Assembly: GCA_900113425.1 (NCBI GenBank)
Contig: FOZF01000001.1
Span: 1,633,283-1,697,282 of the forward strand
DNA length: 64,000 bases
Origin: Stenotrophomonas maltophilia
GTDB lineage: Bacteria > Pseudomonadota > Gammaproteobacteria > Xanthomonadales > Xanthomonadaceae
Reading direction: 5' to 3'
The notes under the pieces were generated by a model that saw nothing but the letters and a program-made list of their open reading frames with translations, was not told the origin of the DNA and ran no database searches. Shown here in pieces: positions 59,632 to 64,000 of this stretch (within the stretch, counting starts at the first letter, position 1; each line of letters opens with the position of its first letter). A program made the position numbers and the translations under genes.

Positions 59632-59910
59632 ATGCATTCGGATATCATCGGCTGGATGGCGACCCTTGTGCTGGTCGCCACCTTGCTCAGGCAGATGGTC
59701 AAGCAGTGGCGTTCGCCACATCCCGAAACACTGTCACGATGGCTGTTCGCCGGCCAGATGGTGGCCTCGGCGCTGTTCACCCTCTACAGCCTGATGCTGG
59801 GCAGCAGCGTCTTCGTGGTGACCAATCTGCTTCTGTTGGCGACGGCTCTGCTTGGGCAGCTGTTGGCGCGGCATCGCCAGAGACGGTCCCCCCTCCCTCC
59901 CCCCTGTTGA
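59632..59910 (+). CDS. Three-helix membrane protein, SemiSWEET/PQ-loop-like
   Basis: This 92-residue protein has three helices: IIGWMATLVLVATLLRQMV, WLFAGQMVASALFTLYSLML and SSVFVVTNLLLLATALLGQLL. Length and topology resemble SemiSWEET half-transporters, but the PQ motif is RQ here, so transport function is only a guess. AGGAG precedes the ATG. Its stop codon abuts the convergent Nei-family gene with no gap. Confidence 0.75.
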   Translation: MHSDIIGWMATLVLVATLLRQMVKQWRSPHPETLSRWLFAGQMVASALFTLYSLMLGSSVFVVTNLLLLATALLGQLLARHRQRRSPLPPPC

Positions 59911-60672
59911 TTACCGCTGGCGGCTACCGGCCGGCCCGGCATCGCCGAACAGGACCTGATCGCGAGGACAGAAGAAGCTGCGTCGCCGGGTTCTGCCCAG
60001 ATACTGCTTGCTGACGGGGCCGCCACATCGCGGACAGCTACGTTTGGCATGCACCTGCCAGTGCTTCTTGAGCTCGTGGCGACGCTTCCATTCCAGGAAC
60101 TCGTAGCTGTAGGTCCTGGCTTCGCGGATCAGTGACCCCAGCCTGCGCGGCGGCAGGTCACCCACACGCGTGGCCGGGTGGACGCCGATCCGGAACAGCA
60201 CTTCGTTCTTGATGATGTTGCCAACGCCGGCAAAAACGTTCTGGTCCAGCAGTGCGTCGCATACCAGGACGTCAGGCATCGCCTTCAGGCGGCGGCGCGC
60301 GAGCCGGGGGTCCCACGCATCGCTCATCACATCGGTGCGCCAGTCGTAGGCTTCTTCCAACGGGCCGTCGATGAGTTTGACCGAACAGGCATAGAGATTC
60401 AGTTCGCCGGCATCGAACCTCAGCGATACGCGCGGAGGCGAAGGCTTGCGCTCATCGATCCGCCAGCTGCCGAACAGCATCAGATGGATCCGCAACGTGT
60501 GCGTGCCGAACTCCAGCAGGAAGTGCTTCCCCCAACTGCGCACGGATCGCACGCGCTGCCCTGCAAGCACGGACAGGTCAATCCGGCTGTTGCCCCCGAC
60601 ATGTCGCAGTACCTGGCCGGTGAACATTTCGGCGGCCTCGCGCAGCAGCACGATGGAAGGGCCTTCAGGCAT
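59911..60672 (-). CDS. Fpg/Nei-family DNA glycosylase (endonuclease VIII-like)
   Basis: This 253-residue enzyme starts at MPEGPSI, where Pro2 and Glu3 are the catalytic residues exposed after Met removal. The helix-two-turn-helix (VGNIIKNEVLFRIGVHP) and a C-terminal zinc-finger region (CPRCGG...FFCPRDQ) follow. The fourth zinc Cys is Asp in this copy. It should remove oxidised bases and nick the strand. Its start overlaps the DUF72 stop by 8 nt, implying coupled translation. Confidence 0.92.
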   Translation of the reverse strand: MPEGPSIVLLREAAEMFTGQVLRHVGGNSRIDLSVLAGQRVRSVRSWGKHFLLEFGTHTLRIHLMLFGSWRIDERKPSPPRVSLRFDAGELNLYACSVKLIDGPLEEAYDWRTDVMSDAWDPRLARRRLKAMPDVLVCDALLDQNVFAGVGNIIKNEVLFRIGVHPATRVGDLPPRRLGSLIREARTYSYEFLEWKRRHELKKHWQVHAKRSCPRCGGPVSKQYLGRTRRRSFFCPRDQVLFGDAGPAGSRQR

Positions 60673-61435
60673 GGCCGTGTTCTCCAAGCAGTGCCTGCAA
60701 CCGCAGTGCATTGCTGACCGCATGGCCCTGTGCCGTGTTGTCCAGGATCATCCAGGCGCAATGGCCGGCACACGCCCGGTCCCTGAGCAGCCCGGCCAGC
60801 CGTGCCAGTGTGGTCTCGTCATAAGCGCTGCGATAGATATCCGGCTGGCCGTGCCATCGCCAGTAGCTCCAGCTGCGGGCGCCGCCCGGCTCGTCCGCCT
60901 GCGCGACCCGCGCCGGGTCCGCGGCCACGCGCGCGATATCGTGGACCGCCAGAAGCCCATCCACCTCCGCACTGAACCAGGACGGATGTCGAGGCTCGCA
61001 CGCCACCGGCCTGCGCGTGCGCCGACGCAGATCGTGCAGAAACGGTTCGACGTGCTGCGGCTCGTACGCCAGGCTGGGAGGCAACTGCAACAGCAGCGCC
61101 CCCAACCGGCTGCCGAGCTCCTCCACCGCGCCCAGGAACGGGTCGAGCAGCCGGCTGGCACCGCGCAGCCGTTGCTCGTGCGAGATGGAACGCGGCATCT
61201 TCACCGTGAAGCGGAAATCGTCCGGAACGGAAGCGGCCCAGCGCCGATAGGTCTGCGGCAGGTGCGGGCGATAGAACGAGGAGTTGATCTCGACCAGGGA
61301 AAAGCGCGTGGCGTAGCGCTGCAGCAGACTGTCGCCTCCACCGAAGCTGGAGCGATCCGCCGCCGACAGGGACCATCCCGCGCAACCGATGCGTATCCGC
61401 GTTCCGGCAGGGTGCGGCTCCACCCGAGCGCTCAT
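60665..61435 (-). CDS. DUF72 family protein (YecE-like)
   Basis: This 256-residue TIM-barrel-type protein has IRIGCAGWSL at the N-terminus, LVEINSSFYRPHLPQTYRRW and FTVKMPRSISHEQRL in the middle, and YWRWHGQPDIYRSAYD near the end. The biochemical role of DUF72 is unknown. It sits between the BLUF gene (ATGA overlap) and the Nei-family gene (8-nt overlap), so all three are probably made from one mRNA. Confidence 0.92.
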   Translation of the reverse strand: MSARVEPHPAGTRIRIGCAGWSLSAADRSSFGGGDSLLQRYATRFSLVEINSSFYRPHLPQTYRRWAASVPDDFRFTVKMPRSISHEQRLRGASRLLDPFLGAVEELGSRLGALLLQLPPSLAYEPQHVEPFLHDLRRRTRRPVACEPRHPSWFSAEVDGLLAVHDIARVAADPARVAQADEPGGARSWSYWRWHGQPDIYRSAYDETTLARLAGLLRDRACAGHCAWMILDNTAQGHAVSNALRLQALLGEHGHA

Positions 61436-61908
61436 GACCCTTCTCCGCCAGCAGGTGCAGCGTGCATGGAAGGTCCGCACTGACCGGCCCGCAGGAGAGG
61501 CGCCGTCAACAGCTGCAGCCTGTCCAGCGCGCTGGTCGGGATTCCGCTGATGGCCGTGCTGCGCACGAACCCGGTCCAGTCGGACAGTGCCACCCTGCCG
61601 AGTGCCGTGTGCTCCACCTGCAGCCAGCCCATCCGCCAGTGCGAGAACTGGCGGCGACCGATGCGACCGCGGTTGAGCTCGACCACGCTGTGATGGCTGC
61701 TGCTGTCGAGTATGCGCCGCCACGCGGCGTCCACGCCCTGCTGTGGCCCCTCCAGATACTGCAGGAAGCGATGGCCATCGAACAGAAGCACGCCGGTGAT
61801 GTCCGCTGCTTCATTGAATGCCACCGCGTCGTCGACGAGACTGCGCAGCCGTTCCGCGCTCAGTGAGGCAACGGCTTCGCTCGCATAGGCAATCGCACGC
61901 AGAGGCAT
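61432..61908 (-). CDS. BLUF-domain blue-light photoreceptor
   Basis: This 158-residue protein consists of a BLUF flavin domain (1-95) plus a 60-residue extension with no output domain. The photocycle residues are all present at the positions known from PixD-type proteins: Y8, N32, Q50, W91 and M93. It should bind FAD and signal through protein contact. The start MPLRAIAYAS puts Tyr at position 8; a longer frame to 62073 is not family-like. Confidence 0.93.
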   Translation of the reverse strand: MPLRAIAYASEAVASLSAERLRSLVDDAVAFNEAADITGVLLFDGHRFLQYLEGPQQGVDAAWRRILDSSSHHSVVELNRGRIGRRQFSHWRMGWLQVEHTALGRVALSDWTGFVRSTAISGIPTSALDRLQLLTAPLLRAGQCGPSMHAAPAGGEGS

Positions 61909-62143
61909 GGGGGCACCGGTGATTGCAGGGGTCTCTACCTTAGTCCTTGCCACCGAAGGTGCGGTGATTCCGGCGTGGAGGCCGCGTTCAAGTGCGGGGC
62001 CGGCTGTGCGCTCGTGGTGATGGCATGAGGAATACGGCAAGTGCGGACGACATCGTGTTGCCGCATGGAGCACCGCCGGCTAGCGGCGGATGTGGATGAT
62101 GGTCGGTGCCGTCAATACGACGGCTCAACACTGGAGACATTCC

Positions 62144-62458
62144 ATGGCCAACCAGAATCAGAACCAGGGCAACAGCAACCGGGGCTTCGCTTCGATGGAC
62201 GAGGACAAGCAGCGCGACATCGCTGCCAAGGGCGGGCGCGCTGCGCATGAGTCGGGCAACGCACACGAGTTCAGCCCGGAGGAAGCCCGTGAAGCCGGCC
62301 GCAAGGGCGGCGAATCCGTAAGCCAGGATCGTCAGCACATGGCCGACATCGGTCGCGAGGGCGGGCAGGCGAGCCGCGGCGGCGGAAACCGGGGCGACGG
62401 CCAGCAACAGCAACAGCAGCAACGCGGCGGCAATAACCGTGGCGGCCAGCAGCGCTGA
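62144..62458 (+). CDS. KGG-repeat stress protein (con-10-like), copy 2
   Basis: This 104-residue disordered protein has the same three-repeat core as copy 1 (NRGFASMD, AAKGGRAAHESGNAHEFSPE, AGRKGGES, IGREGG) but a Gln-rich tail (GQQQQQQQ) and Gly/Asn ending. CTGGAG lies 7-12 bp before ATG 62144. A GCCGTC-N5-GACGGC inverted repeat at 62108-62124 lies just upstream. Confidence 0.9.
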   Translation: MANQNQNQGNSNRGFASMDEDKQRDIAAKGGRAAHESGNAHEFSPEEAREAGRKGGESVSQDRQHMADIGREGGQASRGGGNRGDGQQQQQQQRGGNNRGGQQR

Positions 62459-62484
62459 CCGGTCGTGACCGGATGCAACAGCGG

Positions 62485-62511
62485 ATGGGCGGGCAACGTT
62501 CCCGCCCATCT
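62485..62511. terminator. Hairpin between KGG copy 2 and the oxidoreductase gene
   Basis: ATGGGCGGG pairs with CCCGCCCAT across a 7-nt loop, with only a weak pyrimidine tail. It is a probable terminator between convergent genes. Confidence 0.6.
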
Positions 62512-62516
62512 TCACA

Positions 62517-64000
62517 TCAGCGGCGCGGCTCCAGTCCCGTCCGGGCCGGACCTTCCAGCAATGCGCCGGTCGCGCTGAAGCGGCTTCCGTGACAAGGGCA
62601 GTCCCAGCTGCGCTCCAGCCCGTTCCACTGCACCAGGCACTTCAGATGCGGGCATACCGCCGACATCACATGCACATCGCCGGCGTCATCGCGATGCACG
62701 GCCAGATGATCGCCGCCCACCTGGACGACCGCGCCCTCGCCTGGCGCGATGTTCGCCGTGCGCATATGTGCCGCCTGCAACCGGTCCGCGATCATATGCC
62801 TGGCGGCGGTCGCGTTGCAGCGGGCCCATCCGGCAATCGAACGCAGCGGTGTGAACCGCATGGGACTGAACAATCGCGCCGCATCGGTCTCCACACCCTG
62901 GATGCCCTCGCAGATGGCATGCGCCGCCACACCGGCCCAGGTCAGGCCATCAGCACCGTAACCGGAGGCTATCCAGACGTTGTCATGGGCACTGTTGCCG
63001 ATGAAGGGCAGCCGGTCTGCCGGCCGGAACTGCTGCGCCGACCAGCTCACGGATGGGCCTGACACCGCGAAATGGTGCTGCAGATCCGCCTCCAGGGCTG
63101 CACAGGGATCTGTGGCGGGGGTCTCTCCGACGCGGTGCGATTCACCCACCATCACCAGCCAGGGCGCGCCGTCCGACCCGGTCGCACGCCGCAGGGAGCG
63201 GTGCCGGTCCGCAATCCAGTGAATACCGGCGGCGGGCGGCCCGGAGACGGGCGCGGCCACCGCGTATTCGCGATAGCACTCCATCTCTGCCTGTACGAGA
63301 TTGAAGCCCGCAGGTGAGTGGGTAGCGAGTACGAAATGGTCGGCGCGGATGGAGCCATGCGAGGTGCTGGCGATACCCGCCTCGGGATCGAGCGCGGTCA
63401 ACGTGGTGTGCTCATGGATCCGGACGCGGCCTGACAGTCGCGTGGCAAGTCCAGCGCAGAACGCAGCCGGGTCGAACTGCGCCTGCCCCTCGAGTGTGAA
63501 GGCGTGGCCCAGCGTGAACGGAAGTCCGTGCTGCCGATGCCGGCACGGCAGGCCGGCGCAGGTGTACGCCTGCAGCTCCCTCTCGAACTGCAGTGTCGCC
63601 TGCCGGTCCCGGCTCTGGACTCCGTACTGCATCGGGACCCGGTCGAAACCGCAACGCAGGTCGTATCGTCCGACCAGCAATTCGATCGCACGGATCGCCT
63701 GGGCGCGCCACTGCACCACGCGGGACACGACATCGCCTCCCCAGCGCGCGACCAGATCCGCCATGTTCGAAACCGGTGCATACAGATTGCCCGTCGACAG
63801 ACCCGTATTACGCGAAGCAATGCGTCCCGCGTCCACCACCACGACGTCCAACCCGCAATCGGCAAGCCGGGCTGCAGTCAGCAGGCCCGTCATCCCCGCG
63901 CCCACCACCAGCACCTGCGTGCGCAGGTCGCCCTGCGCCGGCGGACAGGGACGGCTCTGCATCATCTCCAGCCACAGGCTGGTGCGTGGGCGCGGGTCGT
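62517..64000 (-). CDS. FAD-dependent (DAO-type) oxidoreductase with C-terminal Rieske domain, 5'-partial
   Basis: The frame stays open to the window edge: codons before the internal MMQSRP read PRPRTSLWLE, which resembles the usual family N-terminus, so the true start lies outside. An FAD-binding site (VLVVGAGMTGLLTAARLAD), a DAO substrate domain (IASGYGADGLTWAG) and a Rieske 2Fe-2S domain with CPHLKC and CPCHGSRF follow. Such fusions oxidise amines or similar compounds and pass electrons to the cluster; the substrate is unknown. Confidence 0.9.
   Translation of the reverse strand, partial: DPRPRTSLWLEMMQSRPCPPAQGDLRTQVLVVGAGMTGLLTAARLADCGLDVVVVDAGRIASRNTGLSTGNLYAPVSNMADLVARWGGDVVSRVVQWRAQAIRAIELLVGRYDLRCGFDRVPMQYGVQSRDRQATLQFERELQAYTCAGLPCRHRQHGLPFTLGHAFTLEGQAQFDPAAFCAGLATRLSGRVRIHEHTTLTALDPEAGIASTSHGSIRADHFVLATHSPAGFNLVQAEMECYREYAVAAPVSGPPAAGIHWIADRHRSLRRATGSDGAPWLVMVGESHRVGETPATDPCAALEADLQHHFAVSGPSVSWSAQQFRPADRLPFIGNSAHDNVWIASGYGADGLTWAGVAAHAICEGIQGVETDAARLFSPMRFTPLRSIAGWARCNATAARHMIADRLQAAHMRTANIAPGEGAVVQVGGDHLAVHRDDAGDVHVMSAVCPHLKCLVQWNGLERSWDCPCHGSRFSATGALLEGPARTGLEPRR

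Overview
The window is GC-rich, densely packed proteobacterial chromosome. Gene content and order, together with many copies of the GTAG-tagged palindrome known as SMAG (GTAGCGCCGGGCCATGCCCGGCG and variants), point to Stenotrophomonas, most likely the S. maltophilia complex. No rRNA, tRNA, CRISPR array, prophage or insertion sequence was seen. About 54 protein genes can be supported.

Layout. 0-7 kb: on the minus strand, a cysteine desulfhydrase/synthase-like enzyme and an iron- or metal-uptake group. That group holds a CopL-like metal-binding protein, a TonB-dependent receptor, a PepSY protein and a PepSY protein fused to an NqrF-like flavin/2Fe-2S reductase. 7-11 kb: glyoxalase I, a second VOC protein, a CBS-domain protein and glmS. 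11.4-19.3 kb: a self-contained export module made of a membrane-fusion adaptor, an ABC ATPase, two MacB/FtsX-like permeases, a proline-tailed PDZ protein, a sigma-54-dependent response regulator and its kinase. A near-consensus sigma-54 promoter with an array of TGTCCG half-sites precedes the first gene. 19.4-29 kb: a GNAT enzyme, glmU, a GtrA-like protein and the whole atpIBEFHAGDC operon with its promoter and terminator. 29-31 kb: an outer-membrane barrel protein and a 0.6 kb noncoding mosaic of long repeats. 31-35 kb: aceF and a lipoyl-fused lpd, then a hypoxanthine-DNA glycosylase. 35.5-42.8 kb: an OmpW-type porin, glpD-glpK, metQ, a WYL regulator, a lipoprotein and a DUF481 protein. 42.9-48.8 kb: hemC, algR, algZ, a carboxylesterase and opgH, with unusual junction-shaped palindromes between hemC and algR. 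49-64 kb: small stress and envelope genes, a chemoreceptor with several HAMP-like repeats, an epimerase, two KGG-repeat proteins, a subtilisin autotransporter, ferritin-like stress proteins, a BLUF photoreceptor/DUF72/Nei-family operon, and a DAO-Rieske oxidoreductase cut by the window edge.

Most of the window is conserved housekeeping. The most interesting signals are (1) the sigma-54 promoter and half-site array wired to an adjacent NtrC-type system, (2) two inverted-orientation cruciform elements with four identical ATGGAY hairpin loops, (3) a 14-bp palindrome repeated exactly twice around a small stress-gene cluster, (4) the overlapping light-sensor/DNA-repair operon, and (5) the repeat mosaic beside lpd.
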